Source: Luxibacter massiliensis (lineage in GTDB: Bacteria; Bacillota; Clostridia; Lachnospirales; Lachnospiraceae). Taken from it: a DNA stretch of 64,000 nucleotides. The stretch spans positions 2,232,001 through 2,296,000 of the forward strand of contig NZ_UWOE01000001.1 of the NCBI RefSeq assembly GCF_900604355.1. The letters run 5' to 3'. Positions 26,885 through 35,377 of the stretch are shown here, piece after piece; position 1 is the stretch's first letter, and each line of letters opens with the position of its first letter. A model generated the notes under the pieces. That model searched no databases. It saw nothing but the letters and a program-made list of their open reading frames with translations, and was not told the DNA's origin. The position numbers were made by a program, and so were the translations under genes.

Positions 26885-28672
26885 TTACTCTTTGTAAATT
26901 GCACCGAAACGGCATTTTTCCATACATGCACCGCACTTGAGACATTTCTCAGGATTAATCATATGTGGCTCCTTTACGCTGCCAATAATCGCATCTGCCG
27001 GACAGGCCCTGGCGCACAGCGTACAGCCTTTACACTTATCTACGTCAATCTTATATTGCAGCAGATCCTTACATACGCCCGCGGGACATCTTTTGTCTAC
27101 GATGTGGGCTATATATTCATCCCTGAAATAGCGCAGGGTGGAAAGTACCGGATTAGGCGCCGTCTGCCCAAGGGCGCAAAGAGAATTGGATTTCAAGTGG
27201 TAGCAAAGTTCCTCCAACTTATCCAGATCCTCCATAGACGCCTGGCCTTTTGTAATCTTCTCCAAAATCTCCAGTATACGCCTGGTTCCAATACGGCATG
27301 GCGTACATTTGCCGCAGGATTCATCTACCGTAAACTCCAGGAAAAACTTAGCAATATCCACCATACAGGTGTCTTCGTCCATGACAATCAGCCCGCCGGA
27401 CCCCATCATAGAGCCAATGGCAATCAGGTTGTCATAATCAATGGGCACGTCAAAGTGCTCAGCCGGGATGCAGCCGCCTGAAGGCCCCCCTGTCTGTGCG
27501 GCTTTAAACTTCTTGCCATTTGGCACCCCGCCGCCGATCTCCTCCACAATCTCTCGCAGTGTCGTCCCCATGGGGATTTCTACAAGTCCTGTATTATTAA
27601 TTTTACCGCCTAAGGCAAATACCTTGGTTCCCTTTGACTTTTCTGTCCCCATGGAAGCAAACCACTCTGGGCCTTTCACAATAATCTGGGGAATATTGGC
27701 ATAGGTCTCTACATTATTTAGGATAGTGGGTTTTTGGAACAGGCCCTTCAAAGCAGGGAACGGCGGACGGGGCCGGGGTTCGCCTCTGCTGCCCTCAATG
27801 GATGTCATAAGAGCCGTCTCCTCGCCACAGACAAAAGCACCGGCTCCCAGCCTAAGCTCAATGTCAAACTCAAAGCCGCTGCCAAAAATATCCTTGCCCA
27901 GCATTCCGTATTCTCTTGCCTGTTGGATGGCGATCTCCAGACGTTTTACCGCGATTGGATACTCAGCGCGCACATAGATATATCCCTGGGACGCGCCGAT
28001 GGCATAACCTGCGATGGCCATGGCTTCCAGTACCACATGGGGATCTCCTTCCAATACGGAACGGTCCATAAATGCCCCCGGGTCTCCCTCATCTGCATTA
28101 CAGCATACATATTTCTGGTCAGCCTCATTTGCGGCAGCAAACTTCCATTTCAGTCCCGTGGGGAATCCCGCCCCTCCGCGCCCTCTCAGGCCGCTGTCGA
28201 GAAGGATCTGGATGACATCTTCCGGCTTTTTCTCTGTCAGCACGACGCCCAGCGCCTCATACCCGCCTGTACCTATGTACTCCTCAATATTCTCAGGGTT
28301 AATCACGCCACAGTTGCGCAGAGCCACCCTCTTCTGCTTTTTATAGAAGTTTGTCTCATTCAGAGGCAGGATCTTCTCTGTCTTCGTGGTCTCATCATAC
28401 AGAAGACGTTTTACAACCCGCCCTTTCAGCAAATGTTCAGAAACAATCTCAGGAATGTCATCCTCCTGTACCATCGAATAGAAGGAGCCTTCTGGATATA
28501 CGATCATAATCGGCCCAAGGGCGCACAAGCCAAAACAGCCGGTTTTGACCACGCCAACTTCTTCTTCAAGACCCTGGGCCTTGATTTCTTTTTCTAGTTT
28601 ATCTATAATTCTCTGGCTTCCGGAGGAGGTACAGCCTGTTCCACCACAAACCAAAACATGTGAACGATACAT
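26885..28672 (-). CDS. hydB: NuoF-like NAD(H)-binding hydrogenase subunit (HydB, copy 2)
   Basis: FMN/NAD(H)-binding subunit, about 595 residues: thioredoxin-like [2Fe-2S] domain (CGGTGCTSSG, GCFGLCALG), NuoF core (GRGGAGFPTGLKW, NADEGDPGAFMDR), SLBB, ESCGKCTPCRIGT, and a terminal two-cluster ferredoxin (CKGCTLCARACP, CLKCGACMEKCR). ATG at 28672 has AGGAGG nine bases upstream; the ATG six bases earlier would leave only three. It retains the standard GRGGAGFPTG loop that copy 1 lacks. Confidence 0.95.
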   Translation of the reverse strand: MYRSHVLVCGGTGCTSSGSQRIIDKLEKEIKAQGLEEEVGVVKTGCFGLCALGPIMIVYPEGSFYSMVQEDDIPEIVSEHLLKGRVVKRLLYDETTKTEKILPLNETNFYKKQKRVALRNCGVINPENIEEYIGTGGYEALGVVLTEKKPEDVIQILLDSGLRGRGGAGFPTGLKWKFAAANEADQKYVCCNADEGDPGAFMDRSVLEGDPHVVLEAMAIAGYAIGASQGYIYVRAEYPIAVKRLEIAIQQAREYGMLGKDIFGSGFEFDIELRLGAGAFVCGEETALMTSIEGSRGEPRPRPPFPALKGLFQKPTILNNVETYANIPQIIVKGPEWFASMGTEKSKGTKVFALGGKINNTGLVEIPMGTTLREIVEEIGGGVPNGKKFKAAQTGGPSGGCIPAEHFDVPIDYDNLIAIGSMMGSGGLIVMDEDTCMVDIAKFFLEFTVDESCGKCTPCRIGTRRILEILEKITKGQASMEDLDKLEELCYHLKSNSLCALGQTAPNPVLSTLRYFRDEYIAHIVDKRCPAGVCKDLLQYKIDVDKCKGCTLCARACPADAIIGSVKEPHMINPEKCLKCGACMEKCRFGAIYKE

Positions 28673-28692
28673 AGTCATCAGCCTCCTTTTTC

Positions 28693-29073
28693 TTATTTGG
28701 CACTGTCTTGGACAGCCCCCAATGTATACTTAGTCACCACCTGGCCGCCCTGCAGATGCAGCCTCAGCACTTCCAAGGCCTTCTCGGGGGTCATGTTTAC
28801 ATAAGTGACCTTCTCCTTACCTGGTTTAAGAACTTCTACAATCGGCTCATACTGGCACAGTCCAATACACCCCGTCTGGGTAACATTGATATCTACAAGG
28901 CCCTGCTCCTGCACTGCATCGGAGAGCGCCGTCAGCACTGGCCTGGCTCCACTTGCAATCCCACAGGTTGCCATGCCTACAATGACCCGGGTCTGATTCT
29001 CATTTTCGGTGCGCACTCCCACCTTGCCCTGCATCTTTTCCCTTATTGCACGTAATTCTTCAAGAGATTTCAT
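28693..29073 (-). CDS. Thioredoxin-like [2Fe-2S] ferredoxin of hydrogenase operon (HydD/HndB-like)
   Basis: A 126-residue thioredoxin-fold [2Fe-2S] protein. The four candidate ligands lie in MATCGIASGA and TQTGCIGLCQ. Such proteins occur as extra subunits in NAD(P)-linked [FeFe] hydrogenases (HndB of Desulfovibrio). GGAGG precedes the ATG by 6 bases. Copy 1 of the hydrogenase has no free-standing version, but its HydB has a similar N-terminal domain. Confidence 0.88.
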   Translation of the reverse strand: MKSLEELRAIREKMQGKVGVRTENENQTRVIVGMATCGIASGARPVLTALSDAVQEQGLVDINVTQTGCIGLCQYEPIVEVLKPGKEKVTYVNMTPEKALEVLRLHLQGGQVVTKYTLGAVQDSAK

Positions 29074-29105
29074 ATATTTCCTCCATTTCCTTAATTCCTG
29101 TTCAT

Positions 29106-29666
29106 CTATATATCCGCTCCCTGGTCAGCTTCCTCTTTGTTGTCTGCCAAAAATCCCTTTATAAAATCAGATACCTCCGGGACAGAAAAAGAGATATCCT
29201 CCCCCAGTATCTTATGGATCTCCCTGGTATCAAGCACGAACTGATTCCCGTCATATGTGTAAGTATATATAAAGCGGATCTTTTCATGAAATACGATAAG
29301 CATATGTATCGTGGAACTAATATCCCCCAGTGGCATTCTGTCAATATGTGATAATCGAAAAACGGCTTCTGCCACGGTTCCTTTTCCTATTTCTGACGTA
29401 ATACTGAAGCTCCCGCCTGTACTCTCGGCCGCTTGTTTAAAAAACGGGATTCCCAACCCTACTCTTCTGGTCGTCCTGGTGGTATAAAATGGGTCCTGAA
29501 CCTTTTCCAGCTGTTCTTTTGACATACCGCACCCATTATCCTTTACCATCACTGTCAGCGTGTCGCTGCCTGTATCGACAGAAACCTCTATCTCAATCAG
29601 TGACGCTTTCGCCCGCACCGAGTTCTCAGCTATATCCAGTATACTCAGAGATATTTCAGGCATCAT
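29106..29666 (-). CDS. Histidine-kinase-type ATPase (GHKL) of hydrogenase operon
   Basis: A 186-residue stand-alone GHKL ATPase without a phosphoacceptor histidine domain. Visible boxes: N box LSILDIAENSVRAKA, G1 VKDNGCGMSKEQ, and G2-like RRVGLGIPFFKQAAE. The last ~60 residues are family-specific. The gene begins 4 bases after the HydC stop with no ribosome site of its own, so it is probably translated by coupling. With the SpoIIE phosphatase it could form a kinase/phosphatase pair acting on an unseen partner (inference). Confidence 0.88.
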   Translation of the reverse strand: MMPEISLSILDIAENSVRAKASLIEIEVSVDTGSDTLTVMVKDNGCGMSKEQLEKVQDPFYTTRTTRRVGLGIPFFKQAAESTGGSFSITSEIGKGTVAEAVFRLSHIDRMPLGDISSTIHMLIVFHEKIRFIYTYTYDGNQFVLDTREIHKILGEDISFSVPEVSDFIKGFLADNKEEADQGADI

Positions 29667-29670
29667 ACGC

Positions 29671-30165
29671 TTATTGGTATTTTGCTAAAATATCGTCAAT
29701 GTCATCTACAGTCAGACGGCCATATACTTCGCCATTGACCATCATAACCGGGGCCAACCCACAGGCCCCTACACAGCGGCAGGCATCCAGTGAGAATTTC
29801 CCGTCCGGGGTGCACTCTCCGCCTACAATTCCAAGCTTCTCCATGAGGGCATTATAAATATCCCCGGAGCCTTTTACATAGCAGGCAGTTCCGAGACAGA
29901 CAGAAATCTGATATTTTCCTTTGGGACTTAATGTGAACTGAGAGTAGAATGTAGCAACTCCATAAATCTTTTCCAGAGGAATCCCTGTTTCATTAGAAAT
30001 AATCTTCTGTACCTCAATGGGAAGGTAGCCGTAGATATCCTGAGCCTTCTGCAGAATCGGCATCAAAGCACCTTGTTCTTCTTTCAGCTCAGCTATCACT
30101 TTCAACAATGATTCTTCTTGTTCCTTTGTCCCGGAAAACGGAACAATTTGTTTCTTTACAGGCAT
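29671..30165 (-). CDS. hydC: NuoE-like [2Fe-2S] hydrogenase subunit (HydC, copy 2)
   Basis: First gene of the second hydrogenase operon, 164 residues. The thioredoxin-fold [2Fe-2S] ligands appear in VCLGTACYVKG and CRCVGACGLAPV. It should pair with HydB2 and HydA2. A GGAGG-type site (AATGGAGGTTAAGCG) lies upstream of the ATG. Confidence 0.94.
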   Translation of the reverse strand: MPVKKQIVPFSGTKEQEESLLKVIAELKEEQGALMPILQKAQDIYGYLPIEVQKIISNETGIPLEKIYGVATFYSQFTLSPKGKYQISVCLGTACYVKGSGDIYNALMEKLGIVGGECTPDGKFSLDACRCVGACGLAPVMMVNGEVYGRLTVDDIDDILAKYQ

Positions 30166-30239
30166 CGCTTAACCTCCATTTCTTTGTTTAAGTCTATATC
30201 TATTTTATAATATCATGACATATAACAAAATTCCAGCGT

Positions 30240-30283
30240 TAATTACATCCATTTTTGTTTATTTTCAACGATAATCATTATCA
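30240..30283 (-). promoter_or_regulatory. Putative hydrogenase promoter with Fur-like box
   Basis: CGATAATCATTATCA at 30269-30283 matches the 7-1-7 Fur consensus TGATAATnATTATCA at 14 of 15 positions. It abuts a minus-strand promoter candidate, TTGAAA (plus 30263-30268) and TAATTA (plus 30240-30245) separated by 17 bases. Transcription would enter hydC2 about 75 bases downstream. The hexamers are only moderate matches; the box itself is clear. Confidence 0.65.
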
Positions 30284-30663
30284 TTTTATAAAAAAATTAT
30301 GTTATATCCTTTATTTTTCATAATATTCTCCGGCCGGTTTTCGTACAATATTACACGGCTTTAGCTGTGAACCGTCCCTCCTGGGCATGTACTTTTTATT
30401 ACTTTTACCGCCAATTCCACTGTGTAAATATATCCTTTTATCACTTGGACTGTGGATGTAATCAGCAGAGGCAAAATATGTGTTGTTTTGTAATAGCAAC
30501 TACTTAGGGAAATTACATAGATTACTTTTATAGATACAGATACTGATAAGACACCAGCGCCAGACATGCAGATCATAAAACATTTATACCGTTCATCACA
30601 AGAGGGATGCGGACTCCTCTTATACCAGGCGTATAAATTGAGGAATCCTTAACCCTATGACTT
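30284..30663. other. Gene-free AT-rich stretch
   Basis: No gene is supported here. The frames that stay open lack ribosome sites and resemble no family. The stretch separates the hydrogenase operon from the GGDEF gene. Confidence 0.5.
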
Positions 30664-32286
30664 TTATCCTGTAAAAATATTACTTTTCGAAGCATCAGAA
30701 AATATCCAGAGAGTTTCTTCACCATCATAAGCATAATATTTAAACTTCATAATACTTAGCTTCACCCGTTCCTCATCCCTCTTCTCATATTCCAGTTCAT
30801 AGATTCCTTCTTCCTCTAATAAAACTCCCAGCCTTTCATAATCCAAAACAGCGTCAAAGTGTGAAATATATTCTTCTTTTACGTAGCGCTGAATATAAAT
30901 TTTTATTGCAGCCTTGTATTTCTGATGGGTCTGCTCTAATATTTCTTTAAAATAGGGGGGAATAAAAATTTGCCTTAATGTATCGTTTTTTATATTTACG
31001 AAATAAACACCTTTAAACGCTGGCGCTAAAACACTCAGAAAATGCTCTGCATCTCTTTTCTCTGCAAGCATCTTTTCCATCCGTTCATTAACCATCCTTG
31101 TCTGGCGTTCACTGCCCCCGCTAGAATAGTACTCTGCCTTATCCTCCTGCATGCGCCTCTCTGCTTCGAGGATTATTTCATCAATATCCAGGTTTTTATC
31201 CCGCCATTCAATCCCTATAGATACCGAATACCCGCAGCTTCTAACCTGCTCCGCAATACTGTCCACTCTCCGGATAAGCGCCTGCTGTGCAATATTCTTA
31301 CATAGAACTACAAACTCATCTCCACCAATACGGAAAGTTTCAGTGGACCGGAAATTTGCTGCAATTGCCTGTGCAACAGTTTTTAGCATCAAATCCCCTG
31401 CGTCATGGCCCAAAGAATTGTTAATCTCATGCAGTCCATTCACGTCAAAATAGATACACGCATTGGAATCACACTTCATCCCCTTTAATTCCCTGACAGC
31501 ATTCTGGTAGCCATTGCGATTCTGGAGATATGTAAGTGCATCGCAGTTTACCTCCTTTTCCAGCTTTACAGTTTTCGACTGCATCTCCTGATTCTGCCTT
31601 TGAACCAGTATCTCATTTGCCTTCGCCCGGATTCGCGAATTATAAAAACTGCCTGCTATGCCTATTCCAACAATGGTTATAAAAAGACTGTTAGTCAGAT
31701 TATTAAAGGTATGATCTAACCCTGCCGGATTTGGGAAAAACGGAAGCATAATATTTAATATTGAGAATCCCCCCAGAAACATCAAGGCCATTTTATATGG
31801 CTCCATCATAACCACAATTGAAGTCAAAGCAGTCGTATACGTGTAGACTGTCAGGCTGTTTCCGCCAAGCTGGTCATTTAATGTAATGGCAATGCCCCAG
31901 ACATTTAAAAATACAAGATACCAGTTCTCTATTTTAAAATAGATCCTATAAAAATCCCCGCCCGATCTCCTCAAATGTTTCTGAACCCACAGCACCAATA
32001 CCGTGGCCAATATCAGACAAATGTACAGGCTAAAATACGCTGTCCTGCGCGGCTTTAAGAATGGTCCGCCTGGTCTCATGGAAATCATCAAAAGCATCAG
32101 CACTTCATAACAAAGAATAATTATATGGAAGATATAATTCCTTTTGCAGACTTCCTTGTATATTCCCGCAATAAGCTCGTCCTCACCTACTTCTGTAAGA
32201 AACTTTGAAAATCCGGCTTTCTTCATCCTCATCTGGTTGGACAGACTCCACAGCTTTTCACATATGCTTATTCCCAAAATCTTCAC
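30664..32286 (-). CDS. Membrane-bound GGDEF diguanylate cyclase
   Basis: Makes cyclic di-GMP. The 540-residue protein has about six hydrophobic segments between residues ~45 and ~215, a short coiled region, and a GGDEF domain (from DALTYLQNRNGYQ) with the intact active site FRIGGDEFVVL and the substrate motif DVNGLHEINNSLGHDAGD. No RxxD inhibitory site was noticed just before it. A further ~120 residues after the GGDEF domain (from AEHFLSVLAPAF) look PAS-like but are unassigned. It is monocistronic, between the hydrogenase operon and the GntR-like gene. Confidence 0.9.
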   Translation of the reverse strand: MKILGISICEKLWSLSNQMRMKKAGFSKFLTEVGEDELIAGIYKEVCKRNYIFHIIILCYEVLMLLMISMRPGGPFLKPRRTAYFSLYICLILATVLVLWVQKHLRRSGGDFYRIYFKIENWYLVFLNVWGIAITLNDQLGGNSLTVYTYTTALTSIVVMMEPYKMALMFLGGFSILNIMLPFFPNPAGLDHTFNNLTNSLFITIVGIGIAGSFYNSRIRAKANEILVQRQNQEMQSKTVKLEKEVNCDALTYLQNRNGYQNAVRELKGMKCDSNACIYFDVNGLHEINNSLGHDAGDLMLKTVAQAIAANFRSTETFRIGGDEFVVLCKNIAQQALIRRVDSIAEQVRSCGYSVSIGIEWRDKNLDIDEIILEAERRMQEDKAEYYSSGGSERQTRMVNERMEKMLAEKRDAEHFLSVLAPAFKGVYFVNIKNDTLRQIFIPPYFKEILEQTHQKYKAAIKIYIQRYVKEEYISHFDAVLDYERLGVLLEEEGIYELEYEKRDEERVKLSIMKFKYYAYDGEETLWIFSDASKSNIFTG

Positions 32287-32460
32287 GGCAGCAGTATCCT
32301 CCTATCTCCCACTCAACCTTGTACCCTATAGTATATTTTAATACTACTTTTTTGGGCTGCTTCTGTCAATACTAAGTAATTAAAAAAATCCCTACTTTCA
32401 TATATGCGGAAATTTTGACTTTTCTATTATTGTACTCTGCAGATCCGCTTTAATAAGGCA

Positions 32461-32508
32461 AAACAAAAAGACACACAAACTGTTGTTCCAACAATTCATA
32501 TGTCTTTC
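32461..32508 (-). terminator. Terminator of the GntR-like gene
   Basis: On the minus strand a long imperfect hairpin (AAAGACATATGAATTGTTG, loop, CAACAGTTTGTGTGTCTTT) is followed by TTGTTTTG just after the stop codon at 32515. Confidence 0.65.
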
Positions 32509-32514
32509 CTGGCC

Positions 32515-33936
32515 CTAAACTAAAAATTTTTTTGCGCGCTGGTATGCACCCTGTGTTTCTTCAAAAAACCACTCTACAAAAACTTCTTTTTTCTTCTGTA
32601 TATTTTGTTCCCCCAACAATAATTTCCTTAACCCTCCCTCATCTCCCCGGTGCCTTTCCATACCGCACGCCTCCAGAAGTCCCTCTGCCTTCAATATCTC
32701 CCGGAATTGACTATAAATATGATCTATAACATGCAGGGTTTCTGTTTCAAAAAGGCTGTCAATAGTATTCTTTAAAAACAGATCATTTTGTTTTTCCTCA
32801 ATCCCCTTCACCAGTTTCTTCCAACGTTCCTCTCTGCATTCAATTACATAAAGTATAAACGGCCTGCAGATCAATGAAAAAATCTGTAATACCTCCATAT
32901 ACTCCTTTATAATCTCCTTTACCAAAGGATCCTCCTTAAGAATTATGCTTTTTCGTTCCCCCAGAACATTCACTCTGCTTCCCACCCCGTTTATAATTGT
33001 TATAACATTCCATTCATGCAGAACTTTCCCTGTTCTCCGAACTGTCTTTTCAGAGACACCATGTATTTCTGCTAATTTTGCATATGAGGGGAGTATCTCA
33101 TTCTCCCTGTAATCCCCTCTGTTAATCTTCCTCAGAATATCTAGTGCAAGAAACAGATATCCGGTATTTATTTTGTTCCGTGGATACCAGACAGAATATT
33201 CGTTTCTATCTTCTTTCATTCCTTTGCAGATTCTGTTCAAATATTTTTCAGAGCGGGATTGTGTACTTTGGCAGTACAATTTAATTAATTTCCTCAATCC
33301 TTTATCATCCCGCAGCTTTACCGCTTCCTCCATTTTTTCAATGCTATACTTAATGTATTTCCTGGCCACTTTAAATTTCATACTCCCTCTGTCCTTTTTC
33401 TCCAAAGGAAGCTGTATAAACTGAAACAACGCCTTGAAAAAGTCCTCCAGCAGCTGATTTTCCACCGTAGATAATACCCGAATATAAATTTCGATTAGTT
33501 CCTGCGCCATCTCCAACTCGTTTCGTGACTGCATTGCATCTGCATAGTTATCAAGAGTCTCTATTATTCCGTCAATTTCTCTGTCAGATAACATCACTAT
33601 AATTTGGGTAAACAATTGTGGCATTGTTGCAGTAAGGAAGGCATGTACCTCCCCAATCGCCGCCTTCCTCCCCATAATTTCTTTAAGATACATGCTTCTC
33701 AGCCTGGCATCATCCCAATCAAAACAAACTTCAGGCATCCGTTTTCCCTTTCTGGACACATACCCTTTTTCTTCCAGGACATCCACAACCGATCTTGCCG
33801 TATTTCTTCCGATCCCATACACTTCACAGAGTTCCTGAAGACTTAGGAAGGTCTCCCCTTTTTTCCATTTTCCACAATAAATATCTGTAATGATACTAGA
33901 AGATACACTATAATATAAAGTTTTTTCCTTCTCCAT
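32515..33936 (-). CDS. GntR-like regulator with two winged-helix domains
   Basis: A 473-residue DNA-binding protein. The N-terminal winged helix (ITDIYCGKWKKGETFLSLQE, then GIGRNTARSVVDVLEEKGYV) is GntR-like, and a second one follows near residue 290 (NRGDYRENEILPSYAKLAEI, then VSEKTVRRTGKVL). Helical regions of about 200 and 150 residues follow each, so the protein looks like an internal duplication. ATG at 33936 has AAGGAA 10 bases upstream; the longer frame would begin with TTG. Target genes are unknown; the divergently oriented DRTGG cluster is a candidate. Confidence 0.8.
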   Translation of the reverse strand: MEKEKTLYYSVSSSIITDIYCGKWKKGETFLSLQELCEVYGIGRNTARSVVDVLEEKGYVSRKGKRMPEVCFDWDDARLRSMYLKEIMGRKAAIGEVHAFLTATMPQLFTQIIVMLSDREIDGIIETLDNYADAMQSRNELEMAQELIEIYIRVLSTVENQLLEDFFKALFQFIQLPLEKKDRGSMKFKVARKYIKYSIEKMEEAVKLRDDKGLRKLIKLYCQSTQSRSEKYLNRICKGMKEDRNEYSVWYPRNKINTGYLFLALDILRKINRGDYRENEILPSYAKLAEIHGVSEKTVRRTGKVLHEWNVITIINGVGSRVNVLGERKSIILKEDPLVKEIIKEYMEVLQIFSLICRPFILYVIECREERWKKLVKGIEEKQNDLFLKNTIDSLFETETLHVIDHIYSQFREILKAEGLLEACGMERHRGDEGGLRKLLLGEQNIQKKKEVFVEWFFEETQGAYQRAKKFLV

Positions 33937-34440
33937 AATATATATGTTCCTTATAATCAATCCCGTTTCACTTAGTTCCCTAACCCTTTAAACAATATCC
34001 TGCCCAATTTTGTATTATCAATATGGTGAGGAACCTTTATTTCCTCCGTATCCCTCTTCTCCATCCGTCCTATGGGCAGTACAAAAACTAGTATGTTTTC
34101 CCTTATCTATTTATAATATCATAAGGCATTGCCTGTTATTATACAAGCCAATACAAAGGAAGGATACTTTTATCATATGGCACACAGGGACCCAATACCC
34201 CAAATCTTGGTTATCATTTATTCCATAAAGGCCGAAATATTTAATAGAAGAAAGGAATCTGCTGCTACAAATCATTCATTATTTGCTCACAATGTTTTTT
34301 TAAGCAACCCTTTTATTTAATAATATGATATTCTTGACGTAGGAGGCAATAAATACTTGTATATCTTGCAGGACTTTGTCTATCCACAAGGGCATATATT
34401 GAGAAGGGGAGCTACGGGACATAGGCAACTGTATGGCCAT
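33937..34440. other. Gene-free AT-rich stretch upstream of DRTGG cluster
   Basis: About 500 bases with no convincing gene; short open frames lack ribosome sites and family similarity. It separates two divergent units and should contain both promoters. Confidence 0.5.
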
Positions 34441-34460
34441 ATATCCTTTAACCTGGAACT

Positions 34461-34540
34461 TATGTCCAATTTACTTATCCCATTGGACATGAGTAGTCCA
34501 ATTTACTTAACTTTATTGGATATTAGCAGTCCAATAAGGT
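34461..34540. repeat. Array of TTGGAC/GTCCAA palindromic repeats
   Basis: Two tandem units begin TGTCCAATTTACTTA and AGTCCAATTTACTTA and contain ATTGGACAT and ATTGGATATTAGCAG, ending in TCCAATAAGG. The last hairpin (34511-34540) has arms TTATTGGA and TCCAATAA. It belongs to the same dispersed family as 36831 and 53427 and lies just upstream of the DRTGG gene. Confidence 0.75.
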
Positions 34541-34566
34541 TATGCTTTTAAATGATAGGAGGACTT

Positions 34567-34911
34567 ATGACAATTAGTGAAATGCAAAAGCTGCTGGACG
34601 CCGATATTCTATTCGGCGAGGAGCTGACAGACCTGGATGTAAAATCCGTCTTTTCAGCCGACATGATGAGCGATGTCCTGGCATATGGGGAAGAATGTTC
34701 TGTCCTCATTACCGGCCTGTGCAATCCACAGGTAGTACGCACTGCAGAAATGCTGGATATCGCCTGTATTATTTTTGTCCGGGGCAAAATGCCGGATCAG
34801 GATATCATCTCCCTGGCAAAGGGGAAGAAGATGGCGATCCTGGCAACCAAACTTTTCATGTTCACCGCCTGTGGCATCTTGTATGAGCATGGACTCAGAG
34901 GAGGTGCCTAG
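34567..34911 (+). CDS. DRTGG-domain protein (copy 1)
   Basis: A 114-residue protein resembling the DRTGG domain, found alone or attached to CBS and phosphotransacetylase proteins and thought to bind ligands. Its core (CSVLITGLCNPQVVRTAEML, then DIACIIFVRGKMPDQDII) aligns with the second DRTGG protein at 38565. ATG at 34567 has AGGAGG four bases upstream. Its stop directly abuts the next ATG. Such proteins recur in hydrogenase-linked clusters of Clostridia; their role is unknown. Confidence 0.8.
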   Translation: MTISEMQKLLDADILFGEELTDLDVKSVFSADMMSDVLAYGEECSVLITGLCNPQVVRTAEMLDIACIIFVRGKMPDQDIISLAKGKKMAILATKLFMFTACGILYEHGLRGGA

Positions 34912-35334
34912 ATGTCTGATCAGTTAGAATTCCATTATACCATCTCAGGGGAGGACTTCACCTGTGCAGGAGAGGCAAGCAGCGCTGTTAAAAACAAACT
35001 GAAAATGCTGGGCGTGGACAGCGGCGCCATCCGAAAAGCAGCCATCGCCATGTACGAGGGTGAAATAAATATGGTCATACATGCCAACGGCGGGGAGATC
35101 ACTGTCACAATTTCTGACCAAGATATCACCATGACGCTGGCTGATACAGGGCCGGGCATTCCAGATATTTCCAAAGCCATGCAGGAAGGTTTTTCTACGG
35201 CCCCTGAGGAGGTCCGTTCTCTTGGTTTTGGGGCGGGGATGGGCCTGCCGAACATAAAGAAATATTCGGACGAATTTCACATTGAATCTGTACCTGGAAC
35301 CGGCACTACCGTCACAATGAAAGTGTTTCTTTAG
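34912..35334 (+). CDS. RsbW-like anti-sigma/serine kinase (GHKL ATPase)
   Basis: A 140-residue GHKL ATPase of the anti-sigma factor type. Visible boxes: N box AIAMYEGEINMVIHA, G1 LADTGPGIPD, G2 GFGAGMGLPNIKKY. It begins immediately after the DRTGG stop. In partner-switch systems such a kinase opposes a SpoIIE-type phosphatase like that at 22050; whether these two work together is inference. Confidence 0.9.
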   Translation: MSDQLEFHYTISGEDFTCAGEASSAVKNKLKMLGVDSGAIRKAAIAMYEGEINMVIHANGGEITVTISDQDITMTLADTGPGIPDISKAMQEGFSTAPEEVRSLGFGAGMGLPNIKKYSDEFHIESVPGTGTTVTMKVFL

Positions 35335-35377
35335 TATCTGCAAATGATAGATGAATAACCGGCAGAAAGGAGCCAGC

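Noticed and set aside
27734..28597. Plus-strand ORF of 287 codons
   Set aside because: Antisense to the well-conserved HydB2 gene; no ribosome site or known domain.
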